Positions 16,889-26,809 are shown, numbered from the stretch's first letter. The stretch is DNA of 64,000 nt from Vibrio coralliilyticus (GCF_024449095.1 NZ_CP024627.1:1674001-1738000), one strand, 5' to 3'. Made by a program: numbers and translations. Notes: generated by a model not told the origin, from the letters alone.

Positions 16889-17677
16889 ATGCAGAATCCA
16901 GATCTTATTCGCTTAAGCTTTTTTCTTTCTGTGCTAATACTGTGTGGATTGTGGGAGTGGCTAACTCCACGAAAAAAGCTGACCCAGAATAAGCTCTATC
17001 GCTGGATCAACAACCTTGGCTTGGTCGGCTTTAACTCGCTTTTTCTTAGCCTATTTATGCCAGTATTGGCATTCGAAGCCGCAAACGTTGCTCTCAAACA
17101 ACAATGGGGCTTACTCAATCACCTAGATTTCCCCTTATTAGCGGAACTCGTCATGTGTGTCATCCTTCTCGATCTGGCTATCTACCTCCAACATTTGGTT
17201 TTTCATAAAGTCTCTTGGCTATGGCGATTACACAGAATGCATCATGCGGACCAGGATATCGATGTCACGACAGGCAGCCGCTTCCACCCAATTGAGATCG
17301 TGTTGTCGATGTGGATTAAAATTGGACTTGTGGTAGCACTGGGGGTTTCTCCTGTTGCAATCATCGTGTTTGAAATCGTTCTCAATGCAAGCGCGATGTT
17401 TAATCACAGTAACGCCAAGTTGCCATTCAAGGTGGATGCTGTTCTACGCAAAGTCATTGTCACACCAGACATGCATCGCGTGCACCACTCAGTAATACCG
17501 CGAGAAACCCATTCTAACTTTGGTTTTTTTCTCTCTATCTGGGATCGCTGCTTCGGTACTTATATCGCCCAACCAGAGCATGGCCACAATAAGGTAAAGA
17601 TTGGCATTCCACTTTTCCAGACGCCAAACGAACAAAGGCTGGATAAGATGTTAACCCAGCCTTTTAGAGAAGAGTGA
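16889..17677 (+). CDS. Membrane sterol desaturase / fatty acid hydroxylase family protein
   Basis: A 262-residue integral membrane di-iron enzyme. Four to five hydrophobic segments (about 8-24, 40-62, 85-105, 145-175) flank the histidine boxes HLVFH, HRMHH, NHSN and HRVHH, which bind the two irons. The family hydroxylates or desaturates lipids, carotenoids or sterols; the substrate here is unknown. ATG 16889 follows GGGAGA and is preferred to a start 69 bases upstream. It starts about 85 bases from the divergent tapT. Confidence 0.87.
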   Translation: MQNPDLIRLSFFLSVLILCGLWEWLTPRKKLTQNKLYRWINNLGLVGFNSLFLSLFMPVLAFEAANVALKQQWGLLNHLDFPLLAELVMCVILLDLAIYLQHLVFHKVSWLWRLHRMHHADQDIDVTTGSRFHPIEIVLSMWIKIGLVVALGVSPVAIIVFEIVLNASAMFNHSNAKLPFKVDAVLRKVIVTPDMHRVHHSVIPRETHSNFGFFLSIWDRCFGTYIAQPEHGHNKVKIGIPLFQTPNEQRLDKMLTQPFREE

Positions 17678-17699
17678 TAAACTAATAGCTATCTTATAA

Positions 17700-19727
17700 T
17701 TAATGAAGAATTTTATATTTATGAAGCATTGACTGTTGATGCCCAGCAATGTCTGCCACTTGCTCTGAGTTTTCGACCATAGATTCGAGCTGAAGCTTGG
17801 TTTGCTCTCCCTGATCCGATACATGAGTGATGGACTGGCTTACATCCGCAGTTGCCCTCTCCTGCTCTTCTGTCGCTACAGTAATTTGCTCCACTCGAAG
17901 ACGTATCTGATTAACCGCTTTCTCAATGTTTTCAAAAGTACTTTTTACTTGTTCACTGGACTCAAGAGCGAAAGTCATTTCCTCACGGCTAGCTGAAACT
18001 GCACTACGCGATTTCTCGGCAGCAGCAACCAATTCGCTCATGCGGTCGCGGATGTTTGATGTTTGCTGGGAAGTATCGCTGGCCAGTTTACGTACTTCAT
18101 CAGCGACAACCGCAAACCCTCTACCCTGTTCACCAGCTCTGGCGGCTTCAATAGCGGCATTTAACGCCAATAAGTTGGTGTTTTCAGCAATACCAGAAAT
18201 CATATCAACCATTTCACGAATCTGTTTAACTCGGCTATCCAATTCCACCATAGAGTCTTCATTGACATTGAGTGTCCCTTCTAAAGATTGCAGCCTACTC
18301 TGGTTCTGTTCAATGACGCTGACACCATTACTCGACAGTGCAGCAGCTTGCTGAGATTCGGTGTAAGACTCATTCGTTACAGTCGCTATTTCTTTGATCG
18401 ATGCTTCAAGTTGAGTAACAGTCGCCACCATACTGGCTAAAGATTCATTTTGTCGAGCTAAGCTCAGGTTTGATTGTTCGGCCGCATCATGGCTAATTTC
18501 AGCGGTCTGATAAAGCGTTTCGCAATTTCGAGTAACTGTCGATATAGAATCTCGAGTTGACTCAATAACCTGATTAAGTTTTCGGGCAACTTCCTTCATT
18601 TCGAAAGGTCCGATCAATTGCACTGCACTCGTTAAATCGTGTTCTGTCAGCTTATTCAAGCTTTCTTTAATATTATTAAGACCGCGATTTATCCAAGTGC
18701 GTAAAGAGGCCCACGACACTACAATGATGCAAACCAGAACCAAACCACTCACAATAAGTATTGTCGTCATTGAAGAAATAGTGCCATTAACAACAGCTTT
18801 ACTGTCATCAATTAAGTCTTCTGCAGTATGAGAAATATTGTTAAGCAATGTAATCGTCTCATTTGCTAAGATTGCGGCTTGAGCAATTTGAGCTCTTTGT
18901 TTTTTTACCAACTCTAACTTGGTTAATATTTTTTTCAGTACCCCGGATTCAGAAAAACCAGCTTGAACCATATCGTAGGGGGCAATTAAGCTCGCAAACT
19001 CTTTAACATCCGGATGCCACTCCGCAAAGTCATCAAACGCCAGATTGATCCCTGCAATTCGACTTCGCATTTCTTTGTATTCAGACATCGCTTTGTTTAA
19101 GTCTGTTTGCATCATAAGCACTAAAAATGTGCTCTCCATTGAGCTCGCACTGGCAATGAACCGATTCGCCGCATCCGATGACTCAGGGTTATCCACGGCA
19201 AGAAATGAGCTAATACGATTCATTTCTGGGCCAATCGAACTGAGCCCGTATCGAAACTCTGTCACTTGAGCATCAATACTTGACTGCATTGTGAGTAGCG
19301 ACGACTGTGTCATCAATATATTGCTGGTTAATTTAGACAACGCGTCAACATTTCCTCTCAGAGCCAACTCCTGCTGTGGTGATATCGCTTGGTTAAAATT
19401 TGACGATATTTCAAATACTTGCTCTGCGAGCCCCAAGGTTTCATCTACGCTGCTTTCGGCTTTAGCCTTTATCGCGTTGAGCTCTTCAATGTCACTGGCT
19501 TGAGAACCATAACCTAACTGTTTGACCTGCTCCAAAATACTCTGTGTCAGCTTTGCGTTTGTCATGGCTAAAGGCAGGGCTTGATCTGAAAGAGTGTTAA
19601 ATTGGGCACCGACTCTCTCAATGCCTCTTAAGCTAGTGACAGATAAACTAATGACCAGTAAGGTAATCGTTAAAAAAACGACACTGATAGTTTGAATGAG
19701 TGAGTAACTCGTCTTTTGTTTGGGCAT
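17700..19727 (-). CDS. Methyl-accepting chemotaxis protein
   Basis: A 675-residue transmembrane chemoreceptor. A membrane segment at about 12-32 and a second at about 318-342 enclose a long, all-helical periplasmic region of nearly 290 residues, suggesting a helical-bimodular or similar sensor domain. A HAMP-like region ([20 protein letters not shown]) follows, then the signalling domain with the conserved hairpin [20 protein letters not shown] followed by [16 protein letters not shown], which contacts CheA and CheW. There is no C-terminal CheR-binding pentapeptide. It is monocistronic; the ligand is unknown. Confidence 0.93.
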   Translation of the reverse strand: MPKQKTSYSLIQTISVVFLTITLLVISLSVTSLRGIERVGAQFNTLSDQALPLAMTNAKLTQSILEQVKQLGYGSQASDIEELNAIKAKAESSVDETLGLAEQVFEISSNFNQAISPQQELALRGNVDALSKLTSNILMTQSSLLTMQSSIDAQVTEFRYGLSSIGPEMNRISSFLAVDNPESSDAANRFIASASSMESTFLVLMMQTDLNKAMSEYKEMRSRIAGINLAFDDFAEWHPDVKEFASLIAPYDMVQAGFSESGVLKKILTKLELVKKQRAQIAQAAILANETITLLNNISHTAEDLIDDSKAVVNGTISSMTTILIVSGLVLVCIIVVSWASLRTWINRGLNNIKESLNKLTEHDLTSAVQLIGPFEMKEVARKLNQVIESTRDSISTVTRNCETLYQTAEISHDAAEQSNLSLARQNESLASMVATVTQLEASIKEIATVTNESYTESQQAAALSSNGVSVIEQNQSRLQSLEGTLNVNEDSMVELDSRVKQIREMVDMISGIAENTNLLALNAAIEAARAGEQGRGFAVVADEVRKLASDTSQQTSNIRDRMSELVAAAEKSRSAVSASREEMTFALESSEQVKSTFENIEKAVNQIRLRVEQITVATEEQERATADVSQSITHVSDQGEQTKLQLESMVENSEQVADIAGHQQSMLHKYKILH

Positions 19728-19822
19728 AAATTTGAACCAACATCATACAAAAGTTTAATCAGTGTGCGATTTTATGTAGACAATATGACAAGCAAATGTC
19801 ATCAACAAATGGAATAAGCACC

Positions 19823-20335
19823 ATGAATAGAGTTGCTTCGCAATTTTTGAAGGCTTTTTTAATTGTCCTCTTATCGGGTTGCTCAAGCCCACCACCCTCT
19901 GAAAGTTTTAATGACTTAGGAGCGACTCAAGTACTCAGCTCTTACGAAAAAAATGTTCAACAAGAATTTCTTGATGTCTATCGCGGTTGGAAAGGTGTCC
20001 CTTACCGGTTAGGTGGAAATAGCTACAACGGCATTGACTGTTCAGCCTTTGTTCAAATCGCTTACAAAGAAGCACTTAACATTCATTTACCACGGACAAC
20101 ATTAGCCCAAGTCAATATTGGTAATGAGCTGAATTACGAGCAAGTCAAGGTGGGAGATTTGGCTTTCTTTAAAACTTCAAGCAAAGTTCGTCATGTCGGT
20201 GTTTACATAGGCAACAAGCAGTTTATGCATGCTTCGACTTCGAAAGGTGTCATTATTTCAAGATTGGATAACCCTTATTGGGCATCAAAGTTTTGGCATT
20301 TCAGACGGGTTGCCACGCCGTCTGCAATTGATTGA
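19823..20335 (+). CDS. NlpC/P60 family lipoprotein (murein endopeptidase)
   Basis: A 170-residue lipoprotein. Signal peptide ending LIVLLSGC, with the lipidated Cys at about residue 20. The NlpC/P60 papain-like domain shows the catalytic Cys in NGIDCSAFVQIAY, His in VRHVGVYIG and the third polar residue in FMHASTSKGV. Members such as Spr/MepS cleave peptide cross-links in peptidoglycan. ATG 19823 is chosen because the signal peptide starts there, although an in-frame ATG exists 27 bases earlier. It ends two bases before the convergent DUF3802 stop. Confidence 0.9.
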   Translation: MNRVASQFLKAFLIVLLSGCSSPPPSESFNDLGATQVLSSYEKNVQQEFLDVYRGWKGVPYRLGGNSYNGIDCSAFVQIAYKEALNIHLPRTTLAQVNIGNELNYEQVKVGDLAFFKTSSKVRHVGVYIGNKQFMHASTSKGVIISRLDNPYWASKFWHFRRVATPSAID

Positions 20336-20337
20336 AA

Positions 20338-20682
20338 TTAGTCGTATTTAGCGACTGCGGAGTCAAATAAGTTTTTCACCAGAGCGATATACTCGTCAAG
20401 GAAAGCAATCTGCTCGTTTGTTGCAGGTTTAGCCCATACACCAGCTAACACTTCGCTCAAATCTTCAACCACCGAATCGGCCTCTTTAAGCAGTTGGAAG
20501 CGAACGCTTGAGTGTAGCTCTGGGTTTTGCTCAAAAATGGCCATGATGTTACTTGCTACCATATCGGTAACCACATCTTCGACACTTTCAGCACCTACGT
20601 CTCCATCTTCAGATGAGAAGACATCAAGATTAAATGCCAGATGCTCAATAAGTGCTAGGTAGCCATCGGTTTCAACAACCAC
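20338..20682 (-). CDS. DUF3802 family protein
   Basis: A 114-residue acidic, helical cytoplasmic protein, typical of Vibrio: MVVETDGYLALIEHLAFNLD, then VEDVVTDMVASNIMAIFEQN. No signal, membrane segment or known activity. Its stop nearly touches that of the NlpC/P60 gene on the other strand. Confidence 0.82.
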   Translation of the reverse strand: MVVETDGYLALIEHLAFNLDVFSSEDGDVGAESVEDVVTDMVASNIMAIFEQNPELHSSVRFQLLKEADSVVEDLSEVLAGVWAKPATNEQIAFLDEYIALVKNLFDSAVAKYD

Positions 20683-21035
20683 TGTCGTTCTCCATTCGTT
20701 ATTCTGTTTTGCGAGTCACTTTCTAATACTAAGACATATCAATGAGTTTTCACAACTCAACTCGACTCGGATACTCATAAAATTCGAACGTTGGTTATAC
20801 CTCAGTTCACGGATTTGACTTAATTCGCGACTGATGGCTTTGAACTAGGATCAAGTTTTATCGAGCGAAACCATTTTACTCACTAACCCTCACCATATGG
20901 ATATGACCAAGCTCACAAATTAATAAGCTTAATGAAAACCTCAACTAAATGATTGAATTTTTTGCAGTCTGAATCAGAATTAACCAGCGCCTTATTCTAC
21001 AATGTTAATACTCAACTGCGAAAACGGATCGAGAT
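20683..21035. other. Divergent spacer, DUF3802 / fructosamine kinase
   Basis: About 350 bases that must hold the two divergent promoters. The sequence CTTTCTAATACTAAG at 20719-20733 is an exact copy of 11941-11955. No gene is credible here. Confidence 0.45.
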
Positions 21036-21902
21036 ATGTGGCAAGCCATCACTAAACAACTGTCTGAAACACTCTTGTTTTCTTTTGATATTGTCGAAAA
21101 AAACCGTCTCAGTGGCGGTGATATCAGTGACTGTTACATGATTAGCGATGGTGAGCAGCGCTATTTCGTTAAGATCAATCAAAGAGACTTTTACCCTAAA
21201 TTCGAAATAGAAGCCGAAAATATCCGCATATTAAGAGAAAGCTCCAGCGTTTTCGTTCCTGAGCATATACTCACAGGTAAGTGTAAAGAACATGCCTTTA
21301 TTATCTTAAATTATTTACCGACTAAACCGCTCGACGATAGCAGTAACAGCTTCAAGTTCGGTCAACAACTTGCCAAACTTCATCAATGGGGTGAGCAAAG
21401 AGAGTACGGTTTTGACCAAGATAATTTCATTGGATCAACCTTGCAGCCCAACAAATGGGATAGAAAATGGGGGCGTTTTTTTGCTGAGCAACGGATTGGC
21501 TGGCAACTCCAACTTATGAAAGAAAAAGGCGTTACTTTAGTCGATATTGGCGATTTCACTCGCCTTGTTCAAGATAGGTTATGCAATCATCATCCCCGTC
21601 CTTCCCTACTGCATGGCGATCTTTGGCACGGTAACGTTGCAAACTCAGTTTTTGGACCTATTTGTTATGACCCAGCTTGTTATTGGGGAGATAGAGAATG
21701 CGATATCGCAATGACGGAACTATTTGAAGGTTTTCAACCCGAATTCTACCAAGGTTATGAGAGCGTCCTGCCATTGGATTTAGCCTATAACGAACGCAAA
21801 GATATATACAATTTGTATCACCTACTCAACCACTACAATCAGTTTGGTGGACATTATCTGGACCAGTGTGAAAGGACAATCAATAAAATACTGACTTATT
21901 AA
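21036..21902 (+). CDS. Fructosamine kinase family protein (YniA-like)
   Basis: A 288-residue cytoplasmic kinase with the aminoglycoside-phosphotransferase fold. It probably phosphorylates ketoamines formed by glycation, leading to their removal. Seen: LSGGDISDCYMI (phosphate loop region), FVKIN (ATP-binding Lys), the catalytic loop SLLHGDLWHGNVA and metal-binding YDPACYWGDRECDIAM. The length matches family members. It is monocistronic, with a terminator about 70 bases beyond. Confidence 0.9.
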   Translation: MWQAITKQLSETLLFSFDIVEKNRLSGGDISDCYMISDGEQRYFVKINQRDFYPKFEIEAENIRILRESSSVFVPEHILTGKCKEHAFIILNYLPTKPLDDSSNSFKFGQQLAKLHQWGEQREYGFDQDNFIGSTLQPNKWDRKWGRFFAEQRIGWQLQLMKEKGVTLVDIGDFTRLVQDRLCNHHPRPSLLHGDLWHGNVANSVFGPICYDPACYWGDRECDIAMTELFEGFQPEFYQGYESVLPLDLAYNERKDIYNLYHLLNHYNQFGGHYLDQCERTINKILTY

Positions 21903-21970
21903 TCATGATAGTTTTCTTATTTAACAATCAGTTACATACATCCATTAGCGAAGCTGTTAATACTTATTCC

Positions 21971-22000
21971 AACACCGAGCTCTATCTTGGTGTTTTTTAT
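21971..22000 (+). terminator. Terminator after the fructosamine kinase gene
   Basis: Stem AACACCGAG / CTTGGTGTT (one mismatch) followed by TTTTTAT. Confidence 0.82.
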
Positions 22001-22182
22001 TAGCCACCTCAAACTTTGCACTTAATTTACGTCTATAACTAACTTAACGACTTAAGATTAATGTGTCGGAGCCACAAAGAATGGATTGCCATACCCCAAC
22101 AACATCGACAAACACCAATATTCCACCCACGGGTATGGATGGCTTGGGCATTGATCTCATCAAAGACGTAAGGAAGAGAGCT

Positions 22183-22386
22183 ATGCGAAAATACACTGAA
22201 AAAAGAGTTACCTGCCCTCACTGTGGGCACTCGATTGGTATCACTTTAGATGCGACCAACGGGAGTCAAAACTTTTATGATGACTGCCCTGCTTGCTGTA
22301 ATGCCATTCATCTCAGCATGATGGTTAACGAACAGTTGGACGAAATAGAACTCTCAATTGACGCTGACGACGAGCAAATTTTTTAA
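22183..22386 (+). CDS. CPXCG motif cysteine-rich protein
   Basis: A 67-residue small zinc-ribbon-like protein: VTCPHCGHSIGITLDATNG, then DDCPACCNAIHL. The four cysteine positions (CPxC...CPxC) define the family; the second motif ends with Cys instead of Gly. ATG 22183 is chosen since it follows AGGAAGAG and gives the family length; an in-frame ATG 120 bases upstream would add an unrelated tail. The acidic C-terminus is typical. The function is unknown. Confidence 0.8.
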   Translation: MRKYTEKRVTCPHCGHSIGITLDATNGSQNFYDDCPACCNAIHLSMMVNEQLDEIELSIDADDEQIF

Positions 22387-22388
22387 AA

Positions 22389-22412
22389 AAAAGCGCCGTT
22401 AGGCGCTTTTGT
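22389..22412. terminator. Bidirectional terminator, CPXCG gene / ribE
   Basis: Stem AAAAGCGCC / GGCGCTTTT with a 4-base loop, between two convergent genes. Confidence 0.88.
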
Positions 22413-22421
22413 ACATCTCAA

Positions 22422-23036
22422 CTAAAGGAATTTCTTAGCCGCTAGAACACGTTCTACCGAATCCACAATAGCCTGTGTTTGCGGGTCAAACTCAACATTC
22501 ACTTTATCGCCCTTTTGGCGCTGACCAAATAGCGTTCTTTGCAAAGTTTCTGGTATCAAGTGAACTGAAAAGCGATTCCCTTCCACTTCACCAATCGTTA
22601 ACGAGCAACCATCAAGCCCAATAAACCCTTTAGGTAAAATATATCGCATGTTTTCTTCAGGAAGTTCAAACCACACGGTACGGTTATTTGGTGTATCGAT
22701 CACATCTGACACTTCAGCAGCTAAAGCAATATGCCCAGACATAGTGTGGCCACCAATTTCATCACCAAACCTCGCCGCACGTTCGATATTGACAGCATGA
22801 CCAACTTCTAATTCACCTAGGTTAGTTAACCTCAGAGTCGACTGAATCAAATCAAAAGACACATTTTCGCCTTCGATTTTCGTCACTGTCAGGCAACAGC
22901 CATTATGAGCAACCGAAGCACCAATAGATAAGCCTTGGCTCATTGAAGAATCTAATCGAATAACATGAGTTTGAAACGACTCTTTCTTTTCAATGGCAAT
23001 CACTTCTGCCATTCCCTGAACAATTCCAGTAAACAT
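22422..23036 (-). CDS. ribE: Riboflavin synthase alpha subunit
   Basis: A 204-residue enzyme that dismutates two 6,7-dimethyl-8-ribityllumazine molecules into riboflavin. It has two similar lumazine-binding halves: [18 protein letters not shown] at the start, [18 protein letters not shown] and [14 protein letters not shown], then [18 protein letters not shown] and [13 protein letters not shown]. The start ATG 23036 fits the invariant MFTG N-terminus; an in-frame start 51 bases upstream is rejected. It is divergent from norM. Confidence 0.95.
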   Translation of the reverse strand: MFTGIVQGMAEVIAIEKKESFQTHVIRLDSSMSQGLSIGASVAHNGCCLTVTKIEGENVSFDLIQSTLRLTNLGELEVGHAVNIERAARFGDEIGGHTMSGHIALAAEVSDVIDTPNNRTVWFELPEENMRYILPKGFIGLDGCSLTIGEVEGNRFSVHLIPETLQRTLFGQRQKGDKVNVEFDPQTQAIVDSVERVLAAKKFL

Positions 23037-23214
23037 TGCAAATTCCAGCAGTTTTTCGTGGAGGTTAGTGTGACATTTAATTATCATTTAGCACAACAGC
23101 ACCATGTATAAATTATCGATAATAACCTGGTGCTCTCCTCTTTGATTTTCGAGTTGATTCCATAGTTTGATTCTGCAGAAATCAAAACACTTTTGCTTTC
23201 ATTGGAGTTTTTAC

Positions 23215-24585
23215 GTGCATCGATACAAACAAGAAGCGAATACCTTGGTCAAACTGGCAACACCGGTATTGATCGCCTCTGTCGCCCAAACGGGCATGAG
23301 CTTTGTTGATACCGTCATGGCTGGTGGCGTCAGTGCCATAGATATGGCTGCCGTATCCATTGCTTCAAGCATCTGGCTACCTTCTATACTTTTTGGTGTA
23401 GGCTTATTGATGGCGTTGGTTCCGGTCGTCGCCCAGCTCAATGGCTCTGGTCGCCAGATTAAAATTCCATTCGAAATACAACAAGGTATCGCGATGGCTC
23501 TACTCATCTCGATTCCAATCATTGGCGTGTTATTTCAAACCAAAGCCATCATGGGTTTGATGGATGTCGAACAGCTTATGGCAGAAAAGACCAATGGCTA
23601 CATGCATGCAGTTATGTACGCCGTACCTGCCTTTCTCTTGTTCCAAACACTGCGAAGCTTTACAGACGGTATGTCGCTGACCAAGCCCGCAATGGTTATC
23701 GGATTCATTGGTCTACTGTTTAACATTCCACTTAACTGGATCTTTGTTTACGGTAAATTTGGCGCACCAGCACTTGGCGGTGTAGGCTGTGGTGTTGCGA
23801 CAGCCATCGTTTACTGGCTGATGTTCTTTATGCTGTTGTTTTATGTCATTACATCAAAACGCGTTGCACACATTAATCTTTTCGGACAGTTCCACAAACC
23901 TCAACTGAAACCCCTTACTCGCTTGTTCAAACTCGGCTTTCCAGTGGCTGCTGCGCTCTTTTTTGAAGTTACCCTATTCGCTGTCGTTGCCCTACTGGTT
24001 GCTCCGCTTGGATCATTGGTTGTTGCAGCACACCAAGTCGCCATTAATTTCTCTTCATTAGTGTTTATGTTGCCAATGAGTATTGGCGCAGCAACCAGTA
24101 TTCGTGTCGGCCACAGCCTTGGGGAAAACAATGTTGAAGGGGCAGCGATTGCGTCTCGCGTTGGCATCATTGTGTCGGTCGCTTTGGCTCTTTCTACCGC
24201 GCTCTTAACCGTGCTGTTCCGAGAACAAGTTGCGTTACTTTATACTGACAACCGAGCGGTCATTGATATTGCTTTGCAATTGTTATTGTTTGCTGCAATT
24301 TATCAGGTCACAGATGCCGTTCAAGTTGTCGCGGCTGGTGCATTGCGCGGTTACAAAGACATGTCTGCTATATTCAATCGTACTTTTATCGCTTACTGGA
24401 TCTTGGGCTTACCTATTGGTTACATCTTAGCTATGACAGATTGGATTGTTCAACCTATGGGCGCGCATGGCTTTTGGATAGGTTTCATCATTGGCCTATC
24501 TTCCGCTGCACTTATGCTCGGTCTTCGCCTTCGGTGGATGCATCGGCAACCTAATAACATTCAGTTGGAGTTTGCCTCCAAATAA
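23215..24585 (+). CDS. norM: Multidrug efflux MATE transporter NorM
   Basis: A 456-residue, twelve-helix inner-membrane antiporter that exports cationic drugs such as fluoroquinolones, coupled to sodium in Vibrio. Its sequence closely follows V. parahaemolyticus NorM: LATPVLIASVAQTGMSFVDT (with VMAGGVSAIDMA next), TLRSFTDGMSLTKPAMVIGF, FPVAAALFFEVTLFAVVALL, and the conserved LRGYKDM. I chose GTG 23215 (VHRYKQEA) preceded by TTGGAG, since the family begins MHRYK and has 456 residues; an ATT/ATG-like start 48 bases earlier is unlikely. Confidence 0.94.
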   Translation: MHRYKQEANTLVKLATPVLIASVAQTGMSFVDTVMAGGVSAIDMAAVSIASSIWLPSILFGVGLLMALVPVVAQLNGSGRQIKIPFEIQQGIAMALLISIPIIGVLFQTKAIMGLMDVEQLMAEKTNGYMHAVMYAVPAFLLFQTLRSFTDGMSLTKPAMVIGFIGLLFNIPLNWIFVYGKFGAPALGGVGCGVATAIVYWLMFFMLLFYVITSKRVAHINLFGQFHKPQLKPLTRLFKLGFPVAAALFFEVTLFAVVALLVAPLGSLVVAAHQVAINFSSLVFMLPMSIGAATSIRVGHSLGENNVEGAAIASRVGIIVSVALALSTALLTVLFREQVALLYTDNRAVIDIALQLLLFAAIYQVTDAVQVVAAGALRGYKDMSAIFNRTFIAYWILGLPIGYILAMTDWIVQPMGAHGFWIGFIIGLSSAALMLGLRLRWMHRQPNNIQLEFASK

Positions 24586-24590
24586 CAGTG

Positions 24591-24617
24591 AAAGGTCAGC
24601 CATGCTGACCTTTTTTG
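24591..24617 (+). terminator. Terminator of norM
   Basis: Stem AAAGGTCAGC / GCTGACCTTT with a short loop, followed by TTTT. Confidence 0.88.
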
Positions 24618-24673
24618 CATTTTACACGTAGACTAATAGCAGATCTTGATTATTTTTATTACACAACCAACGT

Positions 24674-25669
24674 ATGCGTTTCTTATTTGTTTTTATATTA
24701 ACTCTATCCCTGACAGCATGTGATTGGCTAAAAGATCCAATAGAGGTAAGTCTAGACACCTACCTAGAGCGTATTGCGAATATCCAAAACCGCGACGCGC
24801 CCTCAATGCCAGCCAACATCAATATTCTGCTCCCTGAAAAGCGAGAGTTACTCATTACGATACCCAGTATCAGCATTGGCTTACTAGACAGTTATGAACT
24901 GCGCAAATGTGGGCTATTTAATCTGGTCGCGGAGAAAAATTCAGTTCTTGGTAAGGTACAAGACCAATTTCGTAACTTCGATTATCAAATCAAACTCAGC
25001 TACGGTATAGAACGTTGCTTGATGAGCACTGATATTTCACAAGCACTGAAAGCACAATTAACCCCAATCAAACAGCAAAAACTCGATCAATTGCCCGAAC
25101 ATTTTGCAAACTTAGCCTTTACTAGCGAAGCAATGCGTCATCAACTGGAAGCGACGGAATGGCTTTCGATTGAACATGGCAGGAGTAGCACTCAAATAAT
25201 GCAAGCCATTAATCAGATTGATTGGGGTCATACTGCCAGTAAAGCTTTAAGTGACGGTGACACCCTAAACGCACTCACACCTTATCAAGAAGCGTTAGAG
25301 AAACATCCTGTTCTCGGCCCACTCAGTTATTCAATGCTTAACGCCAGTAATAAACTTAATATTGTCACTCAACAGCTTAAAAATCACGACGGGACCATTC
25401 TCTGTAGCCGAGGAAGAAACACTACGAAATTTCGTTATTTAAGAAATGTATTTAATCAATTCTATATTGGTGAAATACAGCCATATCTTGCCAAAATTGA
25501 CAGTATGTATAACGAACTCAACCCTATGCTTGATTTTGTCGAAAGCGGCCATCCCAATTATCAATACCCTATTAGGCAATATCACCAAACGTTCAGGCGC
25601 GCGACTAAAGAGCATGTTCAATATTGGCAAGGCTTATTCAAACGTTGTGGAGCGCCACCTACTCGCTGA
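24674..25669 (+). CDS. DUF3080 lipoprotein
   Basis: A 331-residue lipoprotein of a proteobacterial family of unknown role. The signal peptide MRFLFVFILTLSLTAC has the lipobox LTAC (Cys 16). The mature protein is helical, with scattered cysteines (about 79, 116, 252, 326). ATG is at 24674. Its 3' end overlaps by 11 bases the 3' end of the DNA ligase on the opposite strand. Confidence 0.82.
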   Translation: MRFLFVFILTLSLTACDWLKDPIEVSLDTYLERIANIQNRDAPSMPANINILLPEKRELLITIPSISIGLLDSYELRKCGLFNLVAEKNSVLGKVQDQFRNFDYQIKLSYGIERCLMSTDISQALKAQLTPIKQQKLDQLPEHFANLAFTSEAMRHQLEATEWLSIEHGRSSTQIMQAINQIDWGHTASKALSDGDTLNALTPYQEALEKHPVLGPLSYSMLNASNKLNIVTQQLKNHDGTILCSRGRNTTKFRYLRNVFNQFYIGEIQPYLAKIDSMYNELNPMLDFVESGHPNYQYPIRQYHQTFRRATKEHVQYWQGLFKRCGAPPTR

Positions 25670-26519
25670 CGTAATCAGGCCTCTCTCTCATATAGCGAGC
25701 AAACTTTGGAATACCATTTTGTGTATAACCGTTGTACCTAAATGTAATGGTTGAACCGAGTTTTGGTGGATGGCGGCGCTGCTCATCAGTAAAGCCACTG
25801 CCGATATAAAATTCCACGCCTGAGTTCAATTGAATGAGTAAGGCACCCATCTTACCGCTGTACTTCCCCTTACCCACCTTATAACCCACGACAATGCCTT
25901 CGGCATCCTGATGCTTCTTCATTTTGAGTAAATCACTGCTGCGGCCGGCTTGATAACGACTAGTGATTTTCCTTAACATTAGCCCTTCACCCTTTTGTTC
26001 ACTGACATTGTCGAGAAAGTGAAACAGCTCTTGCTCTGAGTGAATTGGAGTATGTTCAATGAGTTTAATGTGTGAAGTCTTCAGCGTATGGACTAAATGG
26101 CGAATATTGTAGTAACGCTTTTGATAGTCACCAGCAGCATAAGGCATATCGAACAGCATGAAATCAATCTTCTGCCAAGATACATCTGACGGCTGTTCAT
26201 CTAATACCGTTTTTTGAACAATATGAAAATTCCCTCGCCCAGCCCAAAGCTCGCCTTCTACTGCATAATCCGGTAGTGGCTTGATGAACCAGTCAGGCGC
26301 ATGAATAATCTTCCCATTTCGAGTCGTAAGCTGAGTGCCATTCCAGATTGCTCTGATGCCATCTAGTTTTTCACTTTTCCAATAATCTTCGACATTAGTA
26401 CCATATTCATAAGCATTGGCTTGAGTGACAGGAATAAAGCCGTGTGAGTAGTGAGCATCCGCCAGAGCATTAAAAGAAAGCGCCACTCCTATCGCAATAC
26501 GGGTCAATTTTATTTGCAT
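25659..26519 (-). CDS. Periplasmic ATP-dependent DNA ligase (Lig E type)
   Basis: 286 residues. A Sec signal peptide (MQIKLTRIAIGVALSFNALA) precedes a minimal ATP-dependent ligase. Adenylation-domain motifs: SEKLDGIRAIW (nucleotidyl-accepting Lys, motif I), EGELWAGRGNF (III), KIDFMLFDMP (IIIa), GEGLMLRK (IV), DLLKMKK (V). The OB domain follows (GKMGALLI, FYIGSGFTD). Such exported ligases are found in naturally competent and biofilm-forming proteobacteria and are thought to seal nicks in incoming or extracellular DNA. ATG 26519 gives the signal peptide at the very start. It lies divergent from the syp locus. Confidence 0.88.
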   Translation of the reverse strand: MQIKLTRIAIGVALSFNALADAHYSHGFIPVTQANAYEYGTNVEDYWKSEKLDGIRAIWNGTQLTTRNGKIIHAPDWFIKPLPDYAVEGELWAGRGNFHIVQKTVLDEQPSDVSWQKIDFMLFDMPYAAGDYQKRYYNIRHLVHTLKTSHIKLIEHTPIHSEQELFHFLDNVSEQKGEGLMLRKITSRYQAGRSSDLLKMKKHQDAEGIVVGYKVGKGKYSGKMGALLIQLNSGVEFYIGSGFTDEQRRHPPKLGSTITFRYNGYTQNGIPKFARYMRERPDYVSE

Positions 26520-26675
26520 CCTTACCTCCAAAATCTCCATTCAAAGTGATTCTCAGGGCTTGGGACATAAGTTCAATCAATGCCAACTGACATTACGAGC
26601 GACCTCAAAAGTTACTTAGACCTATAAATGTGTCAGTTACAACATCCAGTAAACCATTTTTACTTACAGGCATGA

Positions 26676-26690
26676 TTCTCAGTCTGAGAA
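26676..26690 (+). promoter_or_regulatory. SypG enhancer box 1 upstream of sypA
   Basis: TTCTCA-GTC-TGAGAA matches the SypG enhancer consensus reported in V. fischeri (TTCTCANNNTGMDWN) and is a near-perfect inverted repeat. It lies 70 bases before the -24 element. Confidence 0.8.
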
Positions 26691-26697
26691 AACGTAT

Positions 26698-26712
26698 TTC
26701 TCAAATTGAGAA
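26698..26712 (+). promoter_or_regulatory. SypG enhancer box 2 upstream of sypA
   Basis: TTCTCA-AAT-TGAGAA, same consensus. It starts 22 bases after box 1 (two helical turns), so two activator dimers could bind on the same face. Confidence 0.82.
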
Positions 26713-26760
26713 TCATAACAAGCCACATCATATATCATTGATTTTATTGGAGATATTTTT

Positions 26761-26776
26761 TGGCACATTACGTGCT
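26761..26776 (+). promoter_or_regulatory. Sigma-54 promoter of sypA
   Basis: TGGCAC-ATTACG-TGCT: GG at -24 and GC at -12 with exact spacing. Transcription should begin near 26787, about 23 bases before the sypA ATG, which has GAGGAG ahead. Confidence 0.85.
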
Positions 26777-26809
26777 CTTCTTAAGAAAACTGACTGAGGA
26801 GATATCGTC

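Noticed and set aside
20953..21141. A 62-codon frame beginning before the fructosamine kinase
   Set aside because: It overlaps the start of the kinase gene in another frame, has no ribosome site and no conserved features.
23037..23214. FMN riboswitch before ribE
   Set aside because: The divergent ribE-norM spacer is less than 180 bases and shows no RFN-type conserved helices; in vibrios the FMN riboswitch normally precedes ribB.
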